This document shows, piece by piece, positions 7,716 through 14,673 of a DNA stretch of 15,179 bases (position 1 is the first letter of the stretch; each line of letters opens with the position of its first letter). The notes below the pieces were generated by a model. That model saw nothing but the letters and a program-made list of their open reading frames with translations, was not told the DNA's origin and made no database searches. Source of the stretch: Oscillibacter sp. (GTDB lineage Bacteria; Bacillota; Clostridia; Oscillospirales; Oscillospiraceae); NCBI GenBank assembly GCA_003487665.1, contig DNFA01000078.1, positions 36,821 through 51,999 of the forward strand, in the 5' to 3' direction. The translations under genes were made by a program, and so were the position numbers.

Positions 7716-8183
7716 ATGAAAAAAGTACGCATCGTACCTATGGCTGCCGAGCATCTTAACGAAGTGGCGGCGCTGGAGCTGGCCTGCTTCTCCCGCCCGT
7801 GGTCGCGGCAGATGCTGGCCGAGGAGCTGGACAACCAGTGCGCCGCCTTTCTGGTGGCGCTGGAGCCGGAGACGGACAAGGTCATCGGCTATGCCGGGCT
7901 GCTGGTGGCGGCTGACGAGGGGTATATCACCAACGTGGCGGTGGATCCCTCCCGCCGCAGACAGGGCGTGGCGGCGCAGCTTTTGCAGGTGTTTGACAAT
8001 TTCGCCCGGGGCAACCGGCTGGCGTTCCTGACGCTGGAGGTACGGCCGTCCAACGCGGCGGCCATCGCTCTGTACCGGGGCTTTGGCTTCCGGGAGGTGG
8101 GGCGGCGGCGCAACTACTACGACCTGCCCAAGGAGGACGCCCTGATCCTGACGAAATACTATACAGAGGAGGCACAGGCGTGA
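7716..8183 (+). CDS. rimI: RimI-type protein N-terminal acetyltransferase
   Basis: This 155-residue single-domain GNAT enzyme is of RimI type. RimI acetylates the N-terminal alanine of ribosomal protein S18 and often lies beside tsaD. The acetyl-CoA loop is RRRQGVA (80-86). The likely general base E108, N113 and Y120 are in LTLEVRPSNAAAIALYRGFGF, the classic RimI block. It starts four bases after the polA stop with AAGGGATGAG upstream. It ends in a four-base overlap with tsaD (GTGA), so the three genes are almost certainly co-transcribed. The family is clear. The exact protein substrate is inferred from homologues. Confidence 0.92.
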   Translation: MKKVRIVPMAAEHLNEVAALELACFSRPWSRQMLAEELDNQCAAFLVALEPETDKVIGYAGLLVAADEGYITNVAVDPSRRRQGVAAQLLQVFDNFARGNRLAFLTLEVRPSNAAAIALYRGFGFREVGRRRNYYDLPKEDALILTKYYTEEAQA

Positions 8184-9196
8184 ACATACTGGCTTTTGAA
8201 TCCTCCTGCGACGAAACGGCTGTGGCGGTGGTGCGGGACGGACGGCAGGTGCTGTCCGACGCCATACTGTCACAGGCGGATATGCACGCCCTGTACGGCG
8301 GCGTGGTGCCGGAGATCGCCTCCCGCAAGCATGTGCAGGCCATCACTGCCCTGACGGACAAGGCGCTCTCCGACGCGGGGCTGACGAAGAAGGACATTGA
8401 CGCTGTGGCTGTGACTTACGCGCCGGGGCTGATCGGCGCGGTGCTGGTGGGCGTCAGCTTTGCCAAGTCCGCCGCCTATGCGCTGGGCGTGCCGCTGATC
8501 CCCGTCCATCATGTGCGGGGGCATATCGCCGCCAACTATCTGGCCTTCCCGGAGCTGGAGCCGCCCTTCACGGCGCTGGCTATCTCCGGGGGCAATACGC
8601 TGATCGTGGACGTGGCCGACTACACGGACATGACCGTGCTGGGCGCTACCAGGGACGACGCCGCCGGGGAGTGCTTCGACAAGGCGGCGCGGGTGCTGGG
8701 GCTGCCCTATCCCGGCGGCAAGCCCATGGACGAGCTGGCGCAGCAGTCGCAGGGCGGCAAATACGTCCTGCCCAGCGCCCATGTGTCCGGCGCGGAGCTG
8801 GACATGAGCTTTTCCGGGCTGAAAACCGCCGTGGTGAATCTGGCGCACAACGCCCAGCAGAAGGGCGAGCCGCTGGACGCGCCGGCGCTGGCGCGGGATT
8901 TTGCCCGGGCGGTGTCCGGCGAGCTGGTGCCCCGCGCCATGCGCGCGCTGGAGCTGACGGGGCGCACCGTACTGGTGGCCGCCGGCGGCGTGGCGGCCAA
9001 CTCCGTGATCCGCGCCGACCTACAGGCCGCCTGCGACAAGGCGGGGGTGAAGCTGTATCTGCCGCCGCTGAAATGGTGCGGCGACAACGGCGCTATGATC
9101 GGCGCGCAGGGATACTATGAGTATCTGGCCGGGCACACCGCCGGTACGACACTGAACGCCTACGCCACCATGGATCTGGGCGACCCGGTGTATTGA
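8180..9196 (+). CDS. tsaD: TsaD, tRNA N6-threonylcarbamoyltransferase subunit
   Basis: This 338-residue ASKHA-fold protein transfers the threonylcarbamoyl group to A37 of ANN-decoding tRNAs with TsaB and TsaE. Visible are the N-terminal ESSCDETAVA, metal ligands H111 and H115 (HHVRGHI), ISGGNTLIV, the SFSGLKTAV block and AAGGVAANS near the C-terminus. The length is normal. The start is GTG, overlapping the rimI stop, with AGAGGAGG seven bases upstream. A later ATG would remove the conserved N-terminus. The usual neighbours tsaE and tsaB are absent: polA occupies that side. A terminator follows at 9329-9359. Confidence 0.97.
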   Translation: MNILAFESSCDETAVAVVRDGRQVLSDAILSQADMHALYGGVVPEIASRKHVQAITALTDKALSDAGLTKKDIDAVAVTYAPGLIGAVLVGVSFAKSAAYALGVPLIPVHHVRGHIAANYLAFPELEPPFTALAISGGNTLIVDVADYTDMTVLGATRDDAAGECFDKAARVLGLPYPGGKPMDELAQQSQGGKYVLPSAHVSGAELDMSFSGLKTAVVNLAHNAQQKGEPLDAPALARDFARAVSGELVPRAMRALELTGRTVLVAAGGVAANSVIRADLQAACDKAGVKLYLPPLKWCGDNGAMIGAQGYYEYLAGHTAGTTLNAYATMDLGDPVY

Positions 9197-9328
9197 GCGC
9201 GGGCGTGTTCGCCGCTGAAGGACAACCGACAGGAAAATTGTTGTATAATTTTATTGTGCAGAATGACATGCGCTCCCGCGGAGCGCCTGCGCAGAATGGC
9301 GCAAATAGCAAGAAAAAGTACAAAAAAG
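9197..9328 (+). other. tsaD 3' untranslated region, possible small RNA
   Basis: No protein gene is seen. A hairpin with arms GCGCTCC (9270-9276) and GGAGCGC (9280-9286) is flanked by two copies of GCAGAATG (9258-9265 and 9291-9298). A TATAAT (9244-9249) lacks a convincing -35, so a separate short RNA ending at the next terminator is only possible. Confidence 0.25.
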
Positions 9329-9359
9329 AAATTTGCCGCATTTTGCGGCAAATTTTTTT
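9329..9359 (+). terminator. Intrinsic terminator of the polA-rimI-tsaD operon
   Basis: Perfect 12-base arms AAATTTGCCGCA (9329-9340) and TGCGGCAAATTT (9344-9355) with a TTT loop run straight into a seven-T tract (9353-9359). Confidence 0.93.
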
Positions 9360-9669
9360 GTTTAAACGGGGAAAAGTTGCATAAAAAATTTTTTAAGACA
9401 AGAAAAACCTGCTATATTGCGTGAAAAAATACATACAGAACGTATGGTACGTTTCGAAGCTGCGGGGAAAAACCGGGAGAAATCACAAAAAATTCACAAT
9501 TTTTTGCGCTAAAAAGTTCCGGTCAAAATAACGAAAGAATTTCAACACTTTTTCAGCCGACCACAAAAAAAGTGTGAAAATTTGACGGGGAGTGCTTCTT
9601 TTTTTATAATACTCGCGGAACAAAAAGCAAGATCCCCGCACAGGGAAGCGGGGAGGAAAGAGGAAAACA
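9360..9669 (+). promoter_or_regulatory. AT-rich leader region of hppA with several palindromes
   Basis: There is no gene here. It holds AACGTA-TGG-TACGTT (9439-9453), AAAAAATT-CAC-AATTTTTT (9487-9505) and ACACTTTTT/AAAAAGTGT (9545-9553 with 9567-9575, directly before the promoter). After the promoter comes a CCCCGC/GCGGGG stem (9634-9639 with 9648-9653), whose right arm overlaps a purine-rich GGGGAGG before the hppA start. A possible second, upstream promoter has an extended -10 TGCTATATT (9410-9418). The composition is strikingly AT-rich between two GC-rich genes. Confidence 0.5.
9582..9610 (+). promoter_or_regulatory. Promoter of hppA
   Basis: TTGACG (9582-9587), a 17-base spacer and a perfect TATAAT (9605-9610). 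The predicted transcript begins near 9617 and gives a leader of about 50 bases. Confidence 0.85.
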
Positions 9670-11757
9670 ATGGAAAAATATCTTGTCCTGGCGACCTTTG
9701 TAGGGTCTGTCATCGCGCTGCTGTTCGCGTTCTTTACGGGTAAGCGGGTGCTGAGCTTCGACGAGGGCACACCTCTGATGAGCAAGATCTCCCGCTCCAT
9801 CCGCGAGGGCGCGAACGCTTATTTGCGGCGACAGTACACGGTGGTGGGCATTTTCTTTGCCTGCATGATCGTGGTACTGTGCGTCATGGCGGCCTGCGGC
9901 CTGCTGACGTGGTTCGTGCCCTTCGCGTTCCTGACCGGTGGATTCTTCTCCGGCCTGTCCGGCTTCGTGGGCATGCGTATCGCCACCAAAGCCAACTGCC
10001 GCACGGCCAACGCCTGCCGCGAGGGTCTGAACCGCGGCCTGCGGGTGGCCTTCTCCGCCGGCAGCGTTATGGGCTTCACGGTGGTGGGTCTGGGTCTGCT
10101 GGACATCAGCGTGTGGTTCATGCTGCTGCGCTTCGTGTTCAAGCTGGAGGCCGCTGACATCACCAGCGCCATGCTGACCTTCGGCATGGGCGCCAGCTCC
10201 ATGGCTCTGTTCGCCCGCGTGGGCGGCGGCATCTTCACCAAGGCGGCCGACGTGGGCGCCGATCTGGTGGGTAAGGTGGAAGCGGGCATCCCGGAGGACG
10301 ACCCCCGGAACCCCGCCGTTATCGCCGACAACGTGGGCGACAACGTGGGCGACGTGGCCGGTATGGGCGCCGACCTGTACGAGTCCTACGTCGGCTCCAT
10401 CATCTCCGCCTCCGCCCTGGGCGTGGCCGCGTTCAGCGATCAGGCGTTCAAGGCCATGGCCATCCCCATGGTCATGGCGGCGGTGGGTATCATCTGCTCC
10501 ATCATCGGCTCCTTCTTCGTCAAGACCGAGGAGAACGCCGACCAGCGCACGCTGCTGAAGGCGCTGTCACGCGGCACCAACCTGTCCGCGATCCTGATCG
10601 CCATCGTCTCCTTCTTCCTGGTGTGGAAGCTGCTGGGCATCGAGCACTGGGGACTGTATGTGGCCATTCTGTCCGGTCTGGTGGCCGGCGTGCTCATCGG
10701 CAAGGCCACGGAGTACTATACCTCTGACACCTATAAGCCCACCCAGGAGCTGAGCGGCAAGAGCCAGACCGGCTCCGCCACTATCATTATCGGTGGTTTG
10801 GGTCTGGGCATGCTGTCCACGGCGGTGCCCATCATCATCGTGGCGGTGTGCATCCTGCTGGCGTTCTTCCTGTCCGGCGGCGCAGCCAGCACGGGCATGG
10901 GTCTGTACGGCATCGCGCTGGCGGCGGTGGGCATGCTGTCCACGCTGGGCATCACCCTGGCCACCGACGCTTACGGCCCTGTGGCCGACAACGCCGGCGG
11001 CATCGCGGAGATGGCCGGTCTGGAGCCGGAGGTGCGCAAGCGCACAGACGCGCTGGACTCTCTGGGCAACACCACCGCGGCCACCGGCAAGGGCTTTGCC
11101 ATCGGCTCCGCCGCGCTGACGGCGCTGGCGCTGATGGCCTCCTACATCGAGAAGGTCAAGGAGGTAGGCGCGGACGTGACGTTCGAGGACTTCTCCCTGA
11201 TGAATCCCGTGGTGCTGGTGGGTCTGTTCATCGGCGCGTGCCTGCCCTTCGTGTTCGCGGCGCTGACCATGAACTCCGTGGGTCGCGCGGCGCAGAGCGT
11301 GGTACTGGAGGTGCGCCGCCAGTTCCGGGAGATCACCGGACTGATGGACGGCAAGGCCGATCCCGATTACGCCCGCTGCGTGGATCTGTGCACCAAGGCC
11401 AGCCTGAAGGAGATGGTGCTGCCCACGGTCATCGCCGTGGTAACGCCCATCGTGGTGGGTATGATCCTGGGCTTCAAGGGCGTGGTCGGCCTGCTGGCCG
11501 GCGCCACCGTCACCGGTTTCCTGATGGCCATCTACATGGCCAACGCCGGCGGCGCGTGGGATAACGCCAAGAAGTACATCGAGGCGGGCAACTTCGGCGG
11601 CAAGGGCAGCGACTGCCACAAGGCCGGCGTGGTGGGCGACACCGTGGGCGATCCCTTCAAGGATACGGCGGGTCCCGCTATCAACATCCTCATCAAGCTG
11701 CTGAGCATGGTGTCCATCGTGTTCGCGGGTCTGATCGTGAATTACGCGCTGCTGTAA
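9670..11757 (+). CDS. hppA: Membrane-bound ion-translocating pyrophosphatase
   Basis: This 695-residue integral membrane enzyme, with about 16 hydrophobic segments by inspection, hydrolyses pyrophosphate and pumps H+ or Na+ out of the cytoplasm. The pyrophosphate site shows DVGADLVGKVE (from 194), then EDDPRNPAVIADNVGDNVGD and GADLYESYVGS. A second acidic block, GDTVGDPFKDTAGP, lies near the C-terminus. In GNTTAATGKG, A470 and G473 are the residues typical of the K+-dependent class; the K+-independent class has Lys and Thr there. This class includes both Na+ and H+ pumps, so the ion cannot be settled by eye. The start is preceded by GAGG six bases upstream. It is monocistronic, with its own promoter and terminator. 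In anaerobes it saves energy from biosynthetic pyrophosphate. Confidence 0.97.
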   Translation: MEKYLVLATFVGSVIALLFAFFTGKRVLSFDEGTPLMSKISRSIREGANAYLRRQYTVVGIFFACMIVVLCVMAACGLLTWFVPFAFLTGGFFSGLSGFVGMRIATKANCRTANACREGLNRGLRVAFSAGSVMGFTVVGLGLLDISVWFMLLRFVFKLEAADITSAMLTFGMGASSMALFARVGGGIFTKAADVGADLVGKVEAGIPEDDPRNPAVIADNVGDNVGDVAGMGADLYESYVGSIISASALGVAAFSDQAFKAMAIPMVMAAVGIICSIIGSFFVKTEENADQRTLLKALSRGTNLSAILIAIVSFFLVWKLLGIEHWGLYVAILSGLVAGVLIGKATEYYTSDTYKPTQELSGKSQTGSATIIIGGLGLGMLSTAVPIIIVAVCILLAFFLSGGAASTGMGLYGIALAAVGMLSTLGITLATDAYGPVADNAGGIAEMAGLEPEVRKRTDALDSLGNTTAATGKGFAIGSAALTALALMASYIEKVKEVGADVTFEDFSLMNPVVLVGLFIGACLPFVFAALTMNSVGRAAQSVVLEVRRQFREITGLMDGKADPDYARCVDLCTKASLKEMVLPTVIAVVTPIVVGMILGFKGVVGLLAGATVTGFLMAIYMANAGGAWDNAKKYIEAGNFGGKGSDCHKAGVVGDTVGDPFKDTAGPAINILIKLLSMVSIVFAGLIVNYALL

Positions 11758-11776
11758 GCGCGGTATACTGTACAGC

Positions 11777-11804
11777 AAAACGCCGGTCGAAAGACCGGCG
11801 TTTT
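11777..11804 (+). terminator. Intrinsic terminator of hppA
   Basis: Twelve-base perfect arms, AAAACGCCGGTC (11777-11788) and GACCGGCGTTTT (11793-11804), around a GAAA tetraloop, 19 bases after the hppA stop. The structure is symmetric enough to work on either strand. Confidence 0.9.
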
Positions 11805-11831
11805 GGCGTGCAGGGGGGGAAAAACCACCCG

Positions 11832-11986
11832 TAGGGGACGTCGTCCCCTACATCCGCTTATCGGAAATATCCTACGTCGTGAGGTTGTTATCAGGCTTCG
11901 CGTAGGGCGGCCTGCCCTCAGGCCGCCGCCGTTTATGGCGGGCGAATTCGTTTGCTGTGCGGCGGAGTGAGGGCACCCCGCCGCAC
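11832..11986. repeat. Cluster of three GC-rich hairpins, intergenic repeat-like element
   Basis: Three inverted repeats lie in a row: GTAGGGGAC/GTCCCCTAC (11832-11840, 11844-11852), GGCGGCCTG/CAGGCCGCC (11906-11914, 11919-11927), and 13-base arms pairing at 12 positions (11957-11969, 11974-11986) with loop AGGG. The first two are preceded by CGTAGGG. No gene is supported between 11805 and 12093. From memory, GTAGGGG-type hairpins are scattered between genes in related Clostridia, so this may be a MITE-like or REP-like element. The copy number could not be checked. Confidence 0.5.
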
Positions 11987-12036
11987 GGCATGTACGGTGC
12001 TGCGCTTTGTGAGGGGCATCGTCCGTCTCTACACTC

Positions 12037-12065
12037 TTTACGGGGAGAAACAAATGGTATATGAT
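12037..12065 (+). promoter_or_regulatory. Possible promoter of the zinc-ribbon membrane protein gene
   Basis: TTTACG (12037-12042), a 17-base spacer and TATGAT (12060-12065), about 30 bases before the chosen start. The -35 is only a 4/6 match. Confidence 0.35.
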
Positions 12066-12093
12066 AGAAAAAAGCGCGAAGGGAGGTGGAGCC

Positions 12094-13377
12094 ATGGCGG
12101 AGACAAAGCGGTGTATACAGTGCGGCGCGGTGCTGCCGGAGGACGCCGCCTTCTGCCCCCACTGCACCGCCACGCAGGTGACGCGGCAGGCGCAGACCGT
12201 TCCCCGGCGGCGGAGCTGGCGGAGGATAGTGCTGCTGGCCGCGGGTGTGCTGGCGGCGCTGGCCGTGGGCGGCTGGGCGCTGTGGGGACGGGGAAAGCCC
12301 GCCGCGCAGGAGACGGTGCTGCCCACGGTGACGGCAGCCAATGCCTATGACCGGCAGTGCCAGACCTATTACGAGGGCGCGGACGGGGCGCTGTACTGGG
12401 TGTTTGCCGCCTTCAGTCCGGCGGGCAGCGACGGGGAGAATTGCCCGAACGGATACCGCAGCCAGCTGATCGCCGCCGGTGAGGAGAGCTGGGGGCCGCT
12501 GACGCTGTACGCCTATGACGCGGTGACGGGCAAAAACGCGCGGGAGGCCTTTGCCCCGCTGGTGGAGGACTGGCAGGTGACGGCATCGGCGCAGGAGGGC
12601 GACGCTTGCCGCATCGTGATGGAGGACGCCGATTACAGCGCCGGCGGCGCCATGTACGCCCGGGAGCATATCGCCACCAGCCTGTGCGGGCGCAATGAGA
12701 TCACCTGGACGCTGCACATGCGCAATGGCGACACCGTCACGCTGACGCAGGTGGAGGAGTACGGGGAGCGACCGGCGGTGGACTACCGCTGGGAGAACGA
12801 GGACATGACCACCCCGACGGCGCTGCAGGCGCTGCTGGATCGGGCGGCGGAGGAGACGGAGCCGGAGGATGTGGTGACGGTGTATCTGCCCGCCGCGACC
12901 TACGACCAGCCGCTGCATGTGCGCCGGGATATGAACCTGATCGGGGACGACACCGTTATAGCCGGCGGGCTGGTGGTGGAGCCGCTGGCCTATGGGGACG
13001 ACAAAGAGGTCTGCGTCAACGTGAGGGACGTGACATTCGCCGGTGACGGCGGTGTGGGCTTGCAGGTCATGGGCCCCACATGGGTGCGGGGCTGCCGCTT
13101 TACCGGCTGGGACGTGGCGGCGCAGGCGCTGGACGGCGGGTGGATCTGCTCGCAGGAGAACACCTACGACAGCAACGGCGTGGCGCTGGAGCTGGACAGC
13201 GGCTCGGCCATGCTGTGCGGCAGCAACATGAACAACAGCCGGTTCCTGCGGAACGGCGTGGCCATCCGCGTGAAGCGGCTGCCGGTGGAGTGGATGACGC
13301 TGGAGCTGTACGATTGCAGCTTTTACGGCAACACCGTGGATCTGGACGACCCGCAGGGACTGGTCGTCCGGAGGTAG
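12094..13377 (+). CDS. Zinc-ribbon, single-pass membrane protein with beta-helix-like outer domain
   Basis: Not recognised as a named gene; 427 residues. The N-terminus is a zinc ribbon (C7, C10, C21, C24; CIQC and CPHC). A basic stretch RRRSWRR (38-44) and one hydrophobic segment (about 45-64) follow, so the ribbon should be cytoplasmic and the rest outside. Residues about 75-250 form an unassigned domain. From about 263 to the end, short Gly/Asn-rich strands recur (NLIGDDTVIAGG, VNVRDVTFAGDGGVGLQVMG, RFLRNGVAIRV), which resembles a right-handed beta-helix of the pectate-lyase type. The start is chosen for GGGAGGTGG just upstream. An ATG 11 codons earlier has no ribosome site. It stands alone between an intergenic repeat and a kinase pseudogene. 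Function is unknown; a cell-surface sensing or binding role is only a guess. Confidence 0.8.
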   Translation: MAETKRCIQCGAVLPEDAAFCPHCTATQVTRQAQTVPRRRSWRRIVLLAAGVLAALAVGGWALWGRGKPAAQETVLPTVTAANAYDRQCQTYYEGADGALYWVFAAFSPAGSDGENCPNGYRSQLIAAGEESWGPLTLYAYDAVTGKNAREAFAPLVEDWQVTASAQEGDACRIVMEDADYSAGGAMYAREHIATSLCGRNEITWTLHMRNGDTVTLTQVEEYGERPAVDYRWENEDMTTPTALQALLDRAAEETEPEDVVTVYLPAATYDQPLHVRRDMNLIGDDTVIAGGLVVEPLAYGDDKEVCVNVRDVTFAGDGGVGLQVMGPTWVRGCRFTGWDVAAQALDGGWICSQENTYDSNGVALELDSGSAMLCGSNMNNSRFLRNGVAIRVKRLPVEWMTLELYDCSFYGNTVDLDDPQGLVVRR

Positions 13378-13482
13378 GAGAAAAACGCCGCGGCTTCCTG
13401 CTGCCCGGCGTACAGGAAACGGTGTTGCACTTTTGCCGTATATTACGGGTCGCAGGGGAAAAAGCGGGATCGAGGGTACAGC

Positions 13483-13905
13483 ATGACGAAAAGAAACAGA
13501 ATACGCCGGTCGTTGGGATGGAAAGCCGCCGCCAATGTGATACTGATCGCCGTGATCATCGGCGCGACGGCGGTATGCATCAGCTGCCGCGCATGCCGTC
13601 AAAATCTGGAAGATCAGATGACACGGACGGCAGAGAATCTCTCCCGCGCTGCCGCGGCGCAGGTGACGGCAGAGGCAAAGCAGGCAACGCTGGCCTTCGC
13701 AGATTATCTGCGGATGAATATGAGCACGCTGAACACGCGGGAGCTGGTGCCCTTCAGCCGCGAGCTGGATCACATCAAAACGTATCTGTTTTTGGAGTAG
13801 CTGCGCTTTGGTGCGGAGCTGCAGGTGGTGATGGATATCGGCACAACAGACTTCATGCTGCCGGCGCTGACGGTGCAGCCGCTGGAGGATCGATGGAAGT
13901 GCTGA
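13483..13905 (+). pseudogene. Truncated sensor histidine kinase remnant with internal stop
   Basis: One frame reads through a TAG at 13798-13800. The first part (from ATG 13483) has a basic start, a membrane segment (about residues 14-34) and the beginning of an extracytoplasmic domain. From about codon 60 it matches the LytS/YesM (histidine kinase plus HATPase) family: YLRMNM, ELVPFSRELDHIKTYLFLE, then after the stop LRFGAELQVVMDI and LPALTVQPL. Family members continue with VENAxxHG, but here the frame runs into unrelated sequence and a TGA at 13903-13905. The segment with the phospho-accepting His is also missing, so an in-frame internal deletion or fusion joined the membrane part to the later kinase part. 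No ATP-binding domain remains. Family assignment of the second part is firmer than that of the first. Confidence 0.75.
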
Positions 13906-13908
13906 AGA

Positions 13909-14076
13909 TCGTCGCGTATAGGGACAGCCATCACATTCCAACTTGGGCTTTGGTGGCAAAGAGATTAAGTAGTAGCGATTATTTCTACCCAGATGGTAGC
14001 CCTTTCTGCTATTTGTCCAGAAGTAGCAGTAATGGCAATCGCTCGGCTTGTCTGCGGCATAAACAGGCTTGCTCAA
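13909..14076 (-). pseudogene. Truncated small Cys-rich protein of mobile-element type
   Basis: This is about 56 codons from a TTG start (14076) with an excellent ribosome site, AGGAGG, eight bases upstream. It resembles, from memory, a small protein family of clostridial conjugative elements with the pattern SDCHYCYFW, two middle cysteines, CDGCPY and a Cys-containing tail. C14, C17, C48 and C51 are kept. The two middle family cysteines appear as Y27 and R34, each one base change from Cys, and the tail after CPY is replaced by sequence running antisense into the kinase pseudogene. It is therefore probably non-functional, cut by the same rearrangement that ended the kinase gene near 13890-13915. 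Its function is not known to me. Confidence 0.6.
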
Positions 14077-14117
14077 ATAAAACACCTCCTCTTGTATTTG
14101 CCCATGGCTTTGGGCAT

Positions 14118-14163
14118 AAAAAAGAGCGCCTATCCATCCCCAATGCGGGGCAAATAGACGCTC
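14118..14163 (-). terminator. Intrinsic terminator upstream of the small Cys-rich gene
   Basis: Read on the minus strand, a long imperfect stem (outer GAGCG/CGCTC, inner CTAT/ATAG and CCC/GGG) is followed by six T's (14118-14123). It would end transcripts entering from the right, leaving the small gene 42 bases further on to other regulation, or acting as a leader attenuator. Confidence 0.75.
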
Positions 14164-14229
14164 TATGTACATAACGATATTTGATTTTATCTGCTATAAC
14201 TGCATGGTACTCAAAACATCCGCCTTTTT

Positions 14230-14324
14230 TGATTAGCAGGTTTTTAGCACGATTTTTAGCCTGATTAGCAGGAGAGGCATTTTCATTAGCAAGAACGCCC
14301 TTTTTTCTGCTAAAAATTAGCTGG
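14230..14324. repeat. Helically spaced TTAGC motif array
   Basis: TTAGC occurs on the plus strand at 14233, 14244, 14256, 14265, 14286 and 14317, with the inverse GCTAA at 14309. Offsets from the first are 11, 23, 32, 53 and 84 bases, close to multiples of 10.5. The longer TGATTAGCAGG is exact at 14230-14240 and 14262-14272. T/A tracts precede most copies. The overlapping minus-strand open frame is low-complexity (repeated Ala-Asn) and not convincing as a gene. Confidence 0.6.
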
Positions 14325-14388
14325 CGATTTTGTCTTATAACGCAGTTCGATTGTAAGCGCACAATAATCACCCGGCCCGAACAAAGTT

Positions 14389-14424
14389 ACGGCAGAGCCC
14401 CGTTCGCGGGACTCTGCCGTTTGT
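14389..14424 (+). terminator. Hairpin inside the IS66 end, probable terminator
   Basis: ACGGCAGAG (14389-14397) pairs with CTCTGCCGT (14412-14420). One mismatch, CCCG/CGGG and a TTCG loop lie inside, and TTTGTT follows on the plus strand. It sits between the transposase stop and the IS terminus and may block transcription into the element. Confidence 0.6.
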
Positions 14425-14523
14425 TCATTTCCGTATATGTTCCCGGTGCCGGACTGCCGGGTGCCAGGGCATCAGCTTTTCCAGCTCCTCATGGGTCGGA
14501 GATTTGCCCAGATAGGGCAGCAT
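14425..14523 (-). pseudogene. IS66-family transposase, C-terminal remnant
   Basis: Thirty-two codons read LPYLGKSPTHEELEKLMPW and then a short basic tail to TGA. This is the typical C-terminus of clostridial IS66 transposases, where a Gly-Lys then Leu-(Met/Leu)-Pro-Trp block closes the protein. A TAA lies in frame two codons before the first Met, so the coding sequence is broken off at about 14524. It is non-functional. Confidence 0.6.
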
Positions 14524-14670
14524 GCGTTACACACACCACCGAGGTCTGACCCGGGTTTCTGCTTGGGTGAGGCTTAAATATGCTGCCATGAATCTGAAAA
14601 AGCTGGCACAATGGAGTTGGAAGAGCTCCATCCTTGCACTGATATTTGTTTGTTGCCATCCAAATTACAG
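14524..14670. other. Unassigned spacer with a long-range inverted repeat
   Basis: There is no convincing gene. GGCAGCAT (14516-14523), at the break of the IS66 remnant, is repeated inverted as ATGCTGCC (14580-14587). A 35-codon plus-strand frame from 14588 lacks a ribosome site and reads through the next hairpin, so it was not called as a gene. Confidence 0.35.
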
Positions 14671-14673
14671 GAA

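Larger units (their letters stand above)
14353..14523 (-). mobile_element. 3' end fragment of an IS66-family insertion sequence
   Basis: The fragment runs from a terminal GTAAGCG (14353-14359), the hallmark start of IS66-family inverted repeats, to the last 32 codons of the transposase. The rest of the element and its other end are missing: sequence to the right of 14523 no longer matches a transposase frame. The target-site duplication therefore cannot be tested here. Confidence 0.6.

Noticed and set aside
4799..7885. 1028-codon open frame on the minus strand across polA
   Set aside because: It lies antisense to an unmistakable polA, is rich in His, Gln, Leu and Arg from reversed GC-rich codons, and shows no domain.
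10567..11778. 403-codon minus-strand frame opposite hppA
   Set aside because: It is antisense to conserved pyrophosphatase motifs and is almost entirely His, Gln, Gly and Ala.
11872..14172. 766-codon minus-strand frame covering the zinc-ribbon gene and the kinase remnant
   Set aside because: Only its upstream end, the small Cys-rich protein fragment, resembles a real protein. The rest is antisense to coding sequence and low-complexity.
14009..14371. 120-codon minus-strand frame over the TTAGC array
   Set aside because: It begins inside the IS66 terminal repeat and passes through the terminator at 14118-14163. Its Ala-Asn pattern simply mirrors the repeated motif.
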